The translations under genes were made by a program, and so were the position numbers. The notes below the pieces were generated by a model. The model was not told the origin of the DNA and made no database searches. It saw only the letters and a program-made list of their open reading frames with translations. A DNA stretch of 64,000 nucleotides from Colwellia sp. (GTDB lineage Bacteria > Pseudomonadota > Gammaproteobacteria > Enterobacterales > Alteromonadaceae): the NCBI GenBank assembly GCA_013215295.1, contig JABSOZ010000013.1:62001-126000 (forward strand), given 5' to 3'. This document shows positions 17,004 through 24,416 of the stretch, one piece after another. The stretch's first letter is position 1; each line of letters opens with the position of its first letter.

Positions 17004-17429
17004 TTATCCAGCGGTAAAGCACATGACTTTTATTATTTTTTGGGGAGCTCGTCCGGTGATCACTAAAAATTTACGCCATACATCATAAGGTACTTTTCGC
17101 GTGCCTTGCTTAAATTCACGTATACGCCTGTCGCTACTTAAACCCAGTAAAAAAGCTAATTTTTTATCAGTATCGTAATCATTAAAGATGTTTTGGAAGT
17201 GCCTGAAATAGGCCCCTACAATATCAGCATGTGGCGCTTGCCAGGTGCTTTTATTATCAACTAAATGTTGGTTGCAATAATCACCTTCATTTATTTCACT
17301 TTGCCCGGGTATTACTTTTGCTTTTAAATTTTCTTTGAGCTGTTTTATACCTTCCAAGGTGCTCTGCTCAAAAACAATGGTTTGCTGTGCTGCAATATTG
17401 GGTAGTTCAATGTCGGGTATTTCAATCAT
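17004..17429 (-). CDS. Helix-turn-helix-like protein of a mobile element
   Basis: 141 aa. The C-terminal part (KKLAFLLGLSSDRRIREFKQG, then TRKVPYDVWRKFLVITGRAPQ) has the layout of a phage-type helix-turn-helix in which a recognition helix is followed by a VPYxxWRxFL helix, as in small regulators of integrative elements. The N-terminal 60 residues are unrelated and acidic. AAGGCT precedes the ATG. It is the middle gene of the leftward operon, 18 nt upstream of the membrane protein gene. It could be an autoregulator acting at the inverted repeat at 17850-17864; that link is inference. Confidence 0.55.
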   Translation of the reverse strand: MIEIPDIELPNIAAQQTIVFEQSTLEGIKQLKENLKAKVIPGQSEINEGDYCNQHLVDNKSTWQAPHADIVGAYFRHFQNIFNDYDTDKKLAFLLGLSSDRRIREFKQGTRKVPYDVWRKFLVITGRAPQKIIKVMCFTAG

Positions 17430-17485
17430 TTTATAGCCTTATTAGTTAACGGTGATTAAGTAATAAGGGGCTTTCGCCCCTTCTC

Positions 17486-17773
17486 TTACTTAGGTGACAT
17501 TCTAATGCTTCGAACGTCTGAAACCTTAATGTTTACCAGCTTCAATGTTCCGTTGGCTAACTGTTCCCATACCTTGGTGCTGTGTATGTGCATGAACCAG
17601 TAATAAAGATAGTCAGGTAACAATAAATCGTTTCTTTCAATCTTTATGCCTATATGTTCGGGGTTGTATTCTCGAACAGGCTGACCAACTTTGTGCATTG
17701 AACCTCGGCGTATTAACCAAAAATCTGCGTCTTTAAAGTGCGTTTTAATGGTTGTAACATCAGATAGTTTCAT
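17486..17773 (-). CDS. HsdS-like half-TRD protein
   Basis: 95 aa. The text (TTIKTHFKDADFWLIRRGS, VGQPVREYNPEHIGIKI, LLLPDYLYYWFMHIHSTKVWEQ, LANGTLKLVNIKVSDVRSI) follows one target-recognition unit of type I restriction specificity subunits: the LxPxYLYYWF and G(T/S)xxLVNIxVxDVxxI segments are typical. No methylase or restriction gene is nearby, so this is a stand-alone mini-S protein. GGAAACGAG precedes the ATG. It is the first gene of the leftward operon and is divergent from umuD. Confidence 0.6.
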   Translation of the reverse strand: MKLSDVTTIKTHFKDADFWLIRRGSMHKVGQPVREYNPEHIGIKIERNDLLLPDYLYYWFMHIHSTKVWEQLANGTLKLVNIKVSDVRSIRMSPK

Positions 17774-17849
17774 CTCGTTTCCACAGTGGCAGCAACTAGC
17801 CCCCTCTTAAAACGAGTGGCTTTCTGTGTGCCACCTTTAAATATATATT

Positions 17850-17864
17850 AGGCGCATTGCGCCT
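17850..17864. promoter_or_regulatory. Operator-like inverted repeat between the operon and umuD
   Basis: AGGCGCA-T-TGCGCCT, perfect 7-bp arms around one base, in the 182-nt gap before the leftward operon and next to an AT-rich TTTAAATATATATTA block that could be its promoter. The binding protein is unknown. Confidence 0.5.
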
Positions 17865-17913
17865 ATGTGTCAAGTGGGGAATTAAACTAATTTGTAAATA
17901 ATGTGAGGAATAA

Positions 17914-17938
17914 AAAACGACTGCAGGGCGTCGGTTTT
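17914..17938. terminator. Hairpin like the one that opens duplicated unit 2
   Basis: AAAAACGAC...GTCGGTTTTT, with GCAGG between, nearly the same as the hairpin at 15398-15421. It is followed after 12 nt by ggaaatgtgttaaa, a variant of the ggaaacgtgctaaa that follows the hairpins at 14444 and 15398. Confidence 0.6.
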
Positions 17939-18020
17939 TCAGAGAAGTAGGAAATGTGTTAAAGAATGATCAGGGGTGCGCACCCCTCAATATTAAACAT
18001 ACATTTAATATTAATTTAAC

Positions 18021-18044
18021 TATAATGACTGTATTTATGTACAG
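18021..18044 (+). promoter_or_regulatory. -10 box and LexA (SOS) box of umuD
   Basis: CTGTATTTATGTACAG at 18029-18044 is a perfect CTGT-N8-ACAG LexA site. TATAAT at 18021-18026 directly precedes it, so LexA would cover the transcription start. The umuD start codon follows 11 nt after the box. Confidence 0.85.
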
Positions 18045-18054
18045 GTGTTTTATT

Positions 18055-18465
18055 ATGAAAATCATCCCAATTTTTGCCAGTTGTGGCATAACAGGTTTCG
18101 AATCTCCTGCAGCAGAATATAAAGAGATGGGTTTATCATTAGATCAGTTGTTGATATCGCACCCGAACGCTACATTCATCGGAAAAGCTTCAGGTGACTC
18201 AATGCAAGGTGTTGGCATTTTTGACGGTGATTTGCTTCTAGTGGATAGAGCCGAAACATTTTGTAGTGGAGATGTGATCATTGCTAATTTTAATGGTGAG
18301 TTTATTTGTAAGATATTTAATAAAAATAAACGAGAGCTTTTATCAGCAAATAAAAATAATGCACCAATAAAAATAAAGGAAGAAGATCACATTCAAGTTG
18401 AGGGTGTTGTTACTCGCAGTATTCGAATGCACAAACCATCACCAGAACTACTAAATAACCTATAA
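18055..18465 (+). CDS. umuD: UmuD-like S24 serine peptidase, orphan
   Basis: 136 aa from ATG 18055, which lies just behind the LexA box; the open frame further upstream crosses the promoter and is not coding. The self-cleavage site Cys10-Gly11 (ASCGITGFESPAAEY), the nucleophile Ser49 (GDSMQGVGIFDGD) and Lys86 (ICKIF) are all present, and Ser and Lys are 37 residues apart as in E. coli UmuD (60/97). In E. coli UmuD' joins UmuC as DNA polymerase V. Here no umuC follows: the next sequence is the repeat-rich junction. It may serve another UmuC in trans or be a relic of a mobile element that carried SOS genes. Confidence 0.88.
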   Translation: MKIIPIFASCGITGFESPAAEYKEMGLSLDQLLISHPNATFIGKASGDSMQGVGIFDGDLLLVDRAETFCSGDVIIANFNGEFICKIFNKNKRELLSANKNNAPIKIKEEDHIQVEGVVTRSIRMHKPSPELLNNL

Positions 18466-18468
18466 ATC

Positions 18469-18597
18469 ATCGGTGCCAGATCGGTGCCAAATCGGGGGCA
18501 TAAACTTTTTGCTTCTGTATAAATGATCATTATGATCATACGATCAGTTTTATATGATCAAAGCCTTTAGAAATGCATCGGTGCCATATCGGTGCCA
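18469..18597. repeat. Four ATCGGTGCCA repeats, integrase-arm-like
   Basis: Copies start at 18469, 18480, 18577 and 18588, in two pairs each with 11-bp spacing, one helical turn. Such paired direct repeats next to an attachment core are typical arm sites of tyrosine integrases. Between the pairs lies an ATGATCAT-rich stretch (about 18523-18540). Confidence 0.6.
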
Positions 18598-18644
18598 TAT
18601 CAAATGTAGTTTCAGCGTAGTTACAGTGCGTCTTAATAGAAAAA

Positions 18645-18674
18645 ACCCAGTGAAAACAAGCGCTTTCACTGGGT
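18645..18674. terminator. Hairpin beside the junction
   Basis: ACCCAGTGAAA (18645-18655) pairs with TTTCACTGGGT (18664-18674); A-run before and short T content after. It probably terminates umuD or faces leftward transcription from the right. Confidence 0.6.
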
Positions 18675-18680
18675 TATGTG

Positions 18681-18710
18681 TGGTGGAGCGGGGGGGAATC
18701 GAACCACCCG
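18681..18710 (-). other. tRNA/tmRNA 3'-end fragment, attachment-site-like
   Basis: The minus strand reads GGTTCGATTCCCCC...CGCTCCACCA: a T-loop, the 3' T-stem, an acceptor 3' strand and an encoded CCA, but no tRNA body precedes it. The 5' T-stem does not pair well. GCTCCACCA is the 3' end of tRNA-Ala and of tmRNA, and tmRNA (ssrA) is a common integration site. Two TGTGTACC repeats follow at 18780-18787 and 18792-18799. Confidence 0.6.
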
Positions 18711-18859
18711 ACTAATTACTTGATTGAAAGTACAAAATCATCAAGAGTTTTTTAGCTTTCCTATTAGTAAAAATCAATGTGTGTACCTAGATGTGTACCA
18801 AAAATTTCAACTTTAATTTTATCTTTTGTTAAGTTATTGTTATTTATATTTGTTGTTGC

Positions 18860-19843
18860 TCAACGAGTCATTTTCTTAACAAATACCACTACAAACAGTG
18901 CAATCGTAAAGCTACCGGTAAATGCTTCTATAGCAGCAATTGCTCGTGATATTCCAATTGGGGTGAAATCGCCATAACCTAAAGTCGTAAATGTAACTAC
19001 TGAGTAATATAAACTTGAAAGAAAAAAATCAAAGTTTTCGATGGACGTTTGATTTGAGCTATAGACAAGGTATTCTCCCTGATAATTCAAACCCGTAAAA
19101 GTATATAATATCGCGCAAATGAATATCAATAACATAGATATCCCGACAATACGAAGTGGAGCTTCTCCATAACCACAAAATAAATCTACAACTTTTGAGG
19201 TTATTCGCTTAACACTTAATTTGGGCATTTGCATGCGCCGCATTGTAAGCTCTTTTTTAATGAGGTCGCCGGATAGCGTAAAAATACCTGCTTGCTCTGA
19301 GTGTTTTCTTAAATCACGATAAACTTCTTCAGCTTGTTCATAGTAATCAATAGCTTGTTCGGTATTGTTTTCTTTAATTGATTTTTTTGCTAATACTTCT
19401 TGGCTAAGTTGTTTTCCTATTTTAATTTTTTCTATTTTACAGCCTTTCCATCTTACGCCTAAGAGATTGGTTTGTTCTAGGTTGGCGCAGTTTAACTTGG
19501 CACTTCTCAAGTCAGCCTTCATTAAACTGGCTCTACTGAATGTTATGTTAAAGAGATGAGCGCCAGATAAATTTGCTCGATATAAATCAGCGTAAGAAAA
19601 GTCGTATCCTTTTTGATCGTGGTGATTAACCAGATCAATATGGCTTAAATCGGCATGTTTTAAACAAATACCGCGGGTTAACCCTCCGGAATCTGCGTAA
19701 TCAACAAGGGCTTGTTTAACTTCACTGCCCGTTTTGTCGATAGAATGATCATGCCAATAACAAAAATCACTGTTATTAGTTTCCCCTTGGCAAACATAGC
19801 CTTCAGGATCTTTATATTGGCAGAGGTTATTTAGCTTTTTCAT
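18860..19843 (-). CDS. Pentapeptide-repeat potassium channel
   Basis: 327 aa from ATG 19843 (a GTG lies one codon earlier). Order: a Cys/His motif near the N-terminus (CQYKDPEGYVCQG, FCYWHDH), which may bind metal; pentapeptide repeats at about residues 60-130 (ADLSHIDL, ADLYRANLSGAHL, ASLMKADLRSAKL, ANLEQTNL), forming a right-handed beta-helix; a helical linker; and then two transmembrane helices around a pore loop with the selectivity filter TLGYGD (SVVTFTTLGYGDFTP). This makes a two-TM tetrameric K+ channel with a cytoplasmic N-terminal sensor. The ligand is unknown. It stands next to the mobile-element junction, and the start lacks a good ribosome site. Confidence 0.85.
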   Translation of the reverse strand: MKKLNNLCQYKDPEGYVCQGETNNSDFCYWHDHSIDKTGSEVKQALVDYADSGGLTRGICLKHADLSHIDLVNHHDQKGYDFSYADLYRANLSGAHLFNITFSRASLMKADLRSAKLNCANLEQTNLLGVRWKGCKIEKIKIGKQLSQEVLAKKSIKENNTEQAIDYYEQAEEVYRDLRKHSEQAGIFTLSGDLIKKELTMRRMQMPKLSVKRITSKVVDLFCGYGEAPLRIVGISMLLIFICAILYTFTGLNYQGEYLVYSSNQTSIENFDFFLSSLYYSVVTFTTLGYGDFTPIGISRAIAAIEAFTGSFTIALFVVVFVKKMTR

Positions 19844-19926
19844 CACTAAAGTATAGTAGGGTGACTTAAAGTTTCCACAATTTTAATATTATTTATTGTG
19901 GAAATTATATGAAATTTAGACGATAA

Positions 19927-20304
19927 CTAAAATGAAATAGGTTTTCTTTTCGGGCGTTCAAAAACGGGTTCTATAAATTTCTCATCTGACATTGCAGGAG
20001 CAGTATTTTTAACCTTACTCTTTTTTGAAGGGCTTTTCGGTAAAGATGGTGTAGGTTTAGCTGATTTTGATGAGTTCTTGTGTGGTTTATAAGCCACTTG
20101 AATAATTTCCCCATCAAATTGTACAATATCACCATGACGAATTTTTTTACGTTTTTGAAACTCAACTTCATCGTTAACGACAACATACCCTTCACTAATC
20201 ACTATTTTTGCTTCGCCACCACCACCGACCATATTGGCAATTTTTAGTAACTTACAAAGCTCGATAGGTTCAACTGAAATATCAATAATAGTGTGTGAGG
20301 ACAT
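19927..20304 (-). CDS. S4-like RNA-binding protein, YbcJ family, with basic tail
   Basis: 125 aa from ATG 20304. Residues 1-75 match the YbcJ fold (VEPIELCKLLKIANMVGGGG, EAKIVISEGYVVVNDEVEF, KRKKIRHGDIVQFDGEIIQV), an S4-related RNA-binding domain of ~70 aa in E. coli. The remaining ~50 residues are a Lys/Pro/Ser-rich tail (SSKSAKPTPSLPKSPSKKSK) that E. coli YbcJ lacks and that could add RNA contacts. The longer open frame upstream has no better start. It is probably a small cytoplasmic RNA-binding protein. Confidence 0.8.
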   Translation of the reverse strand: MSSHTIIDISVEPIELCKLLKIANMVGGGGEAKIVISEGYVVVNDEVEFQKRKKIRHGDIVQFDGEIIQVAYKPHKNSSKSAKPTPSLPKSPSKKSKVKNTAPAMSDEKFIEPVFERPKRKPISF

Positions 20305-20382
20305 GAAAAAGTAACCTGATAGCAGTAAATTTAATAGGAAAAATTGTAACATAAATAATGGCTGCAAAGATAAAGTAAAATA

Positions 20383-20904
20383 CTATTTAATATTAAACTC
20401 TAAGAAAGGCGTTTTACAGAAAAGCGGAAATGTGGTTAAGTTATCTTCTTCAAAATTAAAACTATTTTTCTTTAACTGAAGTTGATAATTACCTTGGGTA
20501 AATACGTAAACCAAAGATAAATTTAGCGTTATAGATGATATTTCATTTGCTGATAGAGATAAATAATCTTCAATTTGTGGTTGTAGGCGTTTCACCATCG
20601 GACCTTGGTAGTTTAATTGCTCCCCTGTATCGCTATTCGTAATAATAAATAAATCTGAAAAAAAACCTTCAAATGGTGTATACCAGATTAATAATCTCAT
20701 ATTTTTATCGTAAGGATTTTGAAGGCTAAAGTTGAGACTTACTTGGTCTGTTGAAAGTAGTGTCGAATTAATAGACATTGAACAATACTGTATGGGTAGT
20801 TCCATATTTGCTAAAGCCTTATGTGAGGTTATCGAGCTATAAGAAATGAATAAGACTAGAGGGATAAAGGTTTTTTTTATCCATAAATAGTGGATTGAAA
20901 ACAT
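20383..20904 (-). CDS. Exported paralogue of the N-terminal domain of the neighbouring M35 protease
   Basis: 173 aa with a signal peptide (TFIPLVLFISYSSITSHKALA). The mature part aligns by eye with residues 25-130 of the protein encoded at 20992-22065: VSLNFSLQN with NVNATLNITN, LLIWYTPFEG with ILGWYTDLNE, LNYQGPMVKRLQPQIEDYL with VDFFGPHYKRQAPTDKDFI, and NYQLQLKK with NYEVSYDV. It lacks the catalytic domain. In M35-type proteases this N-terminal domain resembles a propeptide, so the gene could encode an inhibitor, a chaperone or a remnant of duplication. AAGGTC precedes the ATG. It lies 87 nt downstream of the protease gene, same strand. Confidence 0.75.
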   Translation of the reverse strand: MFSIHYLWIKKTFIPLVLFISYSSITSHKALANMELPIQYCSMSINSTLLSTDQVSLNFSLQNPYDKNMRLLIWYTPFEGFFSDLFIITNSDTGEQLNYQGPMVKRLQPQIEDYLSLSANEISSITLNLSLVYVFTQGNYQLQLKKNSFNFEEDNLTTFPLFCKTPFLEFNIK

Positions 20905-20991
20905 TATTTGACCTTATGAAAAATAAACAGACCCAATAAGTTTATGTTATATCCGGTCTGTTTGGGTTACTTTTAATTTAATATAAAACTA

Positions 20992-22065
20992 TTAATTTTG
21001 GTTCGGCGTATTTTCAGCAAAGTATTCATGACTGTCAGCATTATTTAGTGCTTGATCAGGGTTTGATGTTGCTAAACTTTGTGCACCAGATTGGCCATAA
21101 ACTACATCGTCAGTACCGGCAACGGCATTAAAATGACTTAGTTCATGAACAATAGTACCAGCGCGAGAATCAGTACCTAGCTCGTTAGCATTCCAAAAAG
21201 CACGACAAAGGTAAACTTTGTAAGGTTGTGTTGGATATACGTAAGCAAAGTAAGATTTTTTACAGCTACAATCAAAAGTAACCGGCTGGTTATCAATAGC
21301 ATCATTGATAGCATCAAAGTGATCTACGGCTGTGTTGTAACGAGCTGATGTTGCATCACCAAACCAAGTATTGTAACGAGCCGAAGTATTATTGGCTGCA
21401 TGACTACTTAAGTAAGATACTGAGTTGTTGGTTATTTGATCCGCTGCAGCAAGTGCACTAATTATTTCTGTTTTTTGGCCGTTATCACAACGCCCAGTAA
21501 AACAAGTACCACCGATGCAATCACCAGCACCACCGCCACCGCCTGGTTTACCTTTATTAGCCGAACCTTTTGATTCAATACCATCAAGCCAGATAACAGA
21601 AACAGCTGATGACAATTGTTCAACAGCTAATCTTTCTGTTTTTTTCTGCTGACCTTTATTGCTGTATAAGTGCATTGATTTTACATCGTAACTTACTTCA
21701 TAGTTACCGGTTGTGCTCATATCGTATAACGCTGAAAGTTCAAATGTTTTTGTTAACGATTGACCAGACTTTAATTTGATAAAATCTTTATCTGTAGGAG
21801 CTTGACGTTTGTAATGAGGGCCGAAAAAATCAACCTCAACACCATCTTTTTTAACACTAAAAATATGTTCTTCATTTAGATCTGTATACCAGCCTAATAT
21901 CTTTTGTTGGCCGTTGCCATTATTGGTAATGTTTAATGTTGCATTAACATTACCATTATCCGCTTTAGCTACAGAAACTTGGACATCTAATTGAGCCTTT
22001 GCTGCATTCGCTTGCAAGGAAATGATTGCTGTAATAGCTATCATTAATTTTACTAAGTGTTTCAT
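20992..22065 (-). CDS. Secreted M35 (aspzincin) metalloendopeptidase
   Basis: 357 aa from ATG 22065, preceded by AGAAGG; the signal peptide is LMIAITAIISLQANA. Residues ~25-140 form the beta-rich N-terminal domain of deuterolysin-like proteases. The catalytic domain carries HELSH (307-311) and the third ligand Asp in GTDD (319-320), the aspzincin signature of family M35 (peptidyl-Lys metalloendopeptidases and related enzymes). Cysteines in CIGGTCFTGRC and CSCKK probably make disulfides. A Gly-rich linker (KPGGGGGAGDC) separates the domains. It should act outside the cell in protein degradation. A paralogue of its N-terminal domain follows. Confidence 0.88.
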   Translation of the reverse strand: MKHLVKLMIAITAIISLQANAAKAQLDVQVSVAKADNGNVNATLNITNNGNGQQKILGWYTDLNEEHIFSVKKDGVEVDFFGPHYKRQAPTDKDFIKLKSGQSLTKTFELSALYDMSTTGNYEVSYDVKSMHLYSNKGQQKKTERLAVEQLSSAVSVIWLDGIESKGSANKGKPGGGGGAGDCIGGTCFTGRCDNGQKTEIISALAAADQITNNSVSYLSSHAANNTSARYNTWFGDATSARYNTAVDHFDAINDAIDNQPVTFDCSCKKSYFAYVYPTQPYKVYLCRAFWNANELGTDSRAGTIVHELSHFNAVAGTDDVVYGQSGAQSLATSNPDQALNNADSHEYFAENTPNQN

Positions 22066-22388
22066 AGATATGTACCTTCTTGTTATTAATAATTTACAGT
22101 ACAACCAATCGTATTACTTCACGCTAAGTTGATGATAATACTTTGATTCTTTATTCGTTGAAGTCATAGCAAAATAGCGGCAATTTTTATTAAAAAAACG
22201 ACAAAAGGAGGACAGATAGGTTCTGTTTTAGAATTTTAAGCAAGATAAAGAGGGTTGTTATAAATATTTTTGGAAAATATTATCTGAAACTAGAGTTATG
22301 AGTTTTTTATATGACAAGTTTGTGGAGTTAATAACAAATTGTTTTTATAAGTGAAGGTAAATTATTTAGGTTATATTGAAAAATAAGA

Positions 22389-22464
22389 TGGTGGACGATA
22401 CTGGGCTTGAACCAGTGACCCCCGCCTTGTAAGGGCGGTGCTCTCCCAACTGAGCTAATCGTCC
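22389..22464 (-). tRNA. tRNA-Val (anticodon UAC)
   Basis: 76 nt with encoded CCA. The acceptor GGACGAT pairs with ATCGTCC; the anticodon stem-loop GCCCTTACAAGGC gives UAC; the T-loop is TTCAAGC. It lies 34 nt from an almost identical copy. Confidence 0.95.
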
Positions 22465-22498
22465 ATATAGATAATTCTATATGATAGGTAAGTAATTA

Positions 22499-22574
22499 TG
22501 GTGGGCGATACTGGGCTTGAACCAGTGACCCCCGCCTTGTAAGGGCGGTGCTCTCCCAACTGAGCTAATCGCCC
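22499..22574 (-). tRNA. tRNA-Val (anticodon UAC), second copy
   Basis: 76 nt with encoded CCA. It is identical to the first copy except for a compensated acceptor pair: GGGCGAT/ATCGCCC here against GGACGAT/ATCGTCC there. Both are read leftward, this copy first. Confidence 0.95.
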
Positions 22575-22918
22575 AATCTTAAATTTCCTGAGTCGTTAAC
22601 TGTCTAATTAATAATAAGACTGTCTGCGTTTCAGTGGGGCGTATTATAGGGAGATGAGGAAAGCTGTCAACATAAAACAAAGCTTTTTTTGATTTTTTTT
22701 TAGTTTTTTTCATATAACGAATTTACTTGCTGTAAAATTCAACACCTTGATTGTTTTATCCTCTTTTCTTTGTTTCTTTTCTTTGTTTCTTTCGTCAAAT
22801 GATGTTTTCCTTATCTATGACTGATAAAATATCGACAATTTTTATCGTACCAATTATAAACTTGAAGTAATGTCTCAAAACATAAGCTTTGAGTTATAAA
22901 ATTTATAGTGAGATTTTT
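22575..22918. other. Divergent promoter region of tRNA-Val genes and gltX
   Basis: 344 nt, very T-rich on the plus strand (T8 and longer runs around 22685-22710). It must hold the promoters of the leftward tRNAs and of gltX. No gene or clear regulatory fold is visible. Confidence 0.4.
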
Positions 22919-24331
22919 ATGAGCTTAACAACTCGATTTGCGCCAAGCCCTACTGGTTATTTACACGTTGGTGGAGCACGAACTGCCCTTTATAGTTGGT
23001 TATATGCCAAGAAAAATGGTGGTGATTTTGTTCTTCGTATAGAAGACACTGATTTAGAACGTTCAAGTCAAGCATCAGTTGATGCAATTATGGACGGTAT
23101 GAACTGGTTAAATCTTGAATGGACACATGGGCCATATTTTCAAACTAAACGTTTTGATCGCTATAAAGAAGTTATTGACCAATTACTTGAGTCAGGCAAT
23201 GCCTACCGCTGTTACTCTACAAGTGATGAAGTTGAAGCAATGCGCGAACTTGCACGTGAAACTGGCGCAAAAGAAAAGTATAACGGCTTGTGGCGTGACC
23301 GCACAGATTATCCAACGGATAAGCCTTTTGTTATTCGTTTTAAAAACCCACTTGATGGCGACGTTGTTATCAAGGATATGGTTAAAGGCGATATTACAAT
23401 TTCGAACGAAGAGTTAGACGATTTAATTATTGCGCGTAGCGATGGTACACCCACGTATAACTTAACGGTTGTAGTTGATGACTGGGACATGAAAATTACC
23501 CATGTTGTTCGTGGTGATGATCATATTAGCAATACGCCAAAACAAATTAATATTTTGATGGCACTAGGTGCGACGCTTCCTGAATATGCACATATCCCGA
23601 TGATTTTAGGTGACGATGGTAAACGTTTATCAAAGCGTCATGGCGCTGTAGGTGTCATGCAATATCGTGATGACGGTTATTTACCTGAAGCACTGCTTAA
23701 TTATTTAGTACGTTTAGGTTGGTCACATGGCGATAAAGAGATTTTCTCTCGTGATGAAATGATTGAATTATTTGACTTAAAAGACTGTAATCGTGCAGCT
23801 TCTGGTTTTAATACTGATAAGTTAATTTGGGTAAACCAACATTACATGAAAACGATGGAGCCAAGTCATGTTGCAAAACACTTAGCATGGCACATGAACG
23901 AGCAAGGTATTAACACTGAAAATGGTCCTGCGCTTGAAGAAATTGTTAAAATTCAAGCGGACCGTGTAAAAACTTTAAAAGAAATGGCGCAAATTTCTCG
24001 TTATTTTTACGAAGACTTTAGCGAGCTAGATGCCGCTGCGGTTAAAAAGCATTTACGTCCGGTTGTAAAAGCCCCGCTTATTTTAGTGAAAGCTAAACTT
24101 GCTGCGTTAAGCGAATGGTCTCCTGAACTTATTCATGCTGCCATTAATGATACAGCGACAGAGCTTGAAGTAGGCATGGGTAAAGTGGGTATGCCATTAC
24201 GTGTTGCTGCTACCGGTGCGGGAAATTCGCCTTCTTTAGATATTACTTTAGCTTTATTAGATAAAGAAAAAGTACTTACGCGCATTGACCACGCGATTGA
24301 AGTCGTTGAAGCAAGAATAGCGGCGAGCTAA
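22919..24331 (+). CDS. gltX: Glutamyl-tRNA synthetase
   Basis: 470 aa from ATG 22919. An earlier in-frame start at 22889 is rejected because the enzyme family begins directly before TRFAPSPTG. It is a class I synthetase that charges tRNA-Glu. The HIGH-type motif is at residues 7-19 ([12 protein letters not shown]), and the KMSKS-type motif near residue 240 ([10 protein letters not shown]). A tRNA-contacting domain (RADNIALGTD-like region absent; [21 protein letters not shown] present) and a helical anticodon-binding C-terminus are complete. It is monocistronic and ends at a strong terminator. Confidence 0.97.
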   Translation: MSLTTRFAPSPTGYLHVGGARTALYSWLYAKKNGGDFVLRIEDTDLERSSQASVDAIMDGMNWLNLEWTHGPYFQTKRFDRYKEVIDQLLESGNAYRCYSTSDEVEAMRELARETGAKEKYNGLWRDRTDYPTDKPFVIRFKNPLDGDVVIKDMVKGDITISNEELDDLIIARSDGTPTYNLTVVVDDWDMKITHVVRGDDHISNTPKQINILMALGATLPEYAHIPMILGDDGKRLSKRHGAVGVMQYRDDGYLPEALLNYLVRLGWSHGDKEIFSRDEMIELFDLKDCNRAASGFNTDKLIWVNQHYMKTMEPSHVAKHLAWHMNEQGINTENGPALEEIVKIQADRVKTLKEMAQISRYFYEDFSELDAAAVKKHLRPVVKAPLILVKAKLAALSEWSPELIHAAINDTATELEVGMGKVGMPLRVAATGAGNSPSLDITLALLDKEKVLTRIDHAIEVVEARIAAS

Positions 24332-24359
24332 TTCAATAATAACAAATTTTAATAAGGGT

Positions 24360-24390
24360 AAGGTCGTTGATAGTTTCTATCAGCGACCTT
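24360..24390 (+). terminator. gltX terminator
   Basis: AAGGTCGTTGATA (24360-24372) pairs with TATCAGCGACCTT (24378-24390), including one G-T pair, followed by CTTGT. It is 29 nt beyond the gltX stop. Confidence 0.7.
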
Positions 24391-24416
24391 CTTGTATCAA
24401 AAGAGTCATATTAAAG

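Noticed and set aside
17956-18054. N-terminal extension of UmuD
   Set aside because: The upstream codons cross the -10 and LexA boxes; the ATG at 18055 gives the normal UmuD length.
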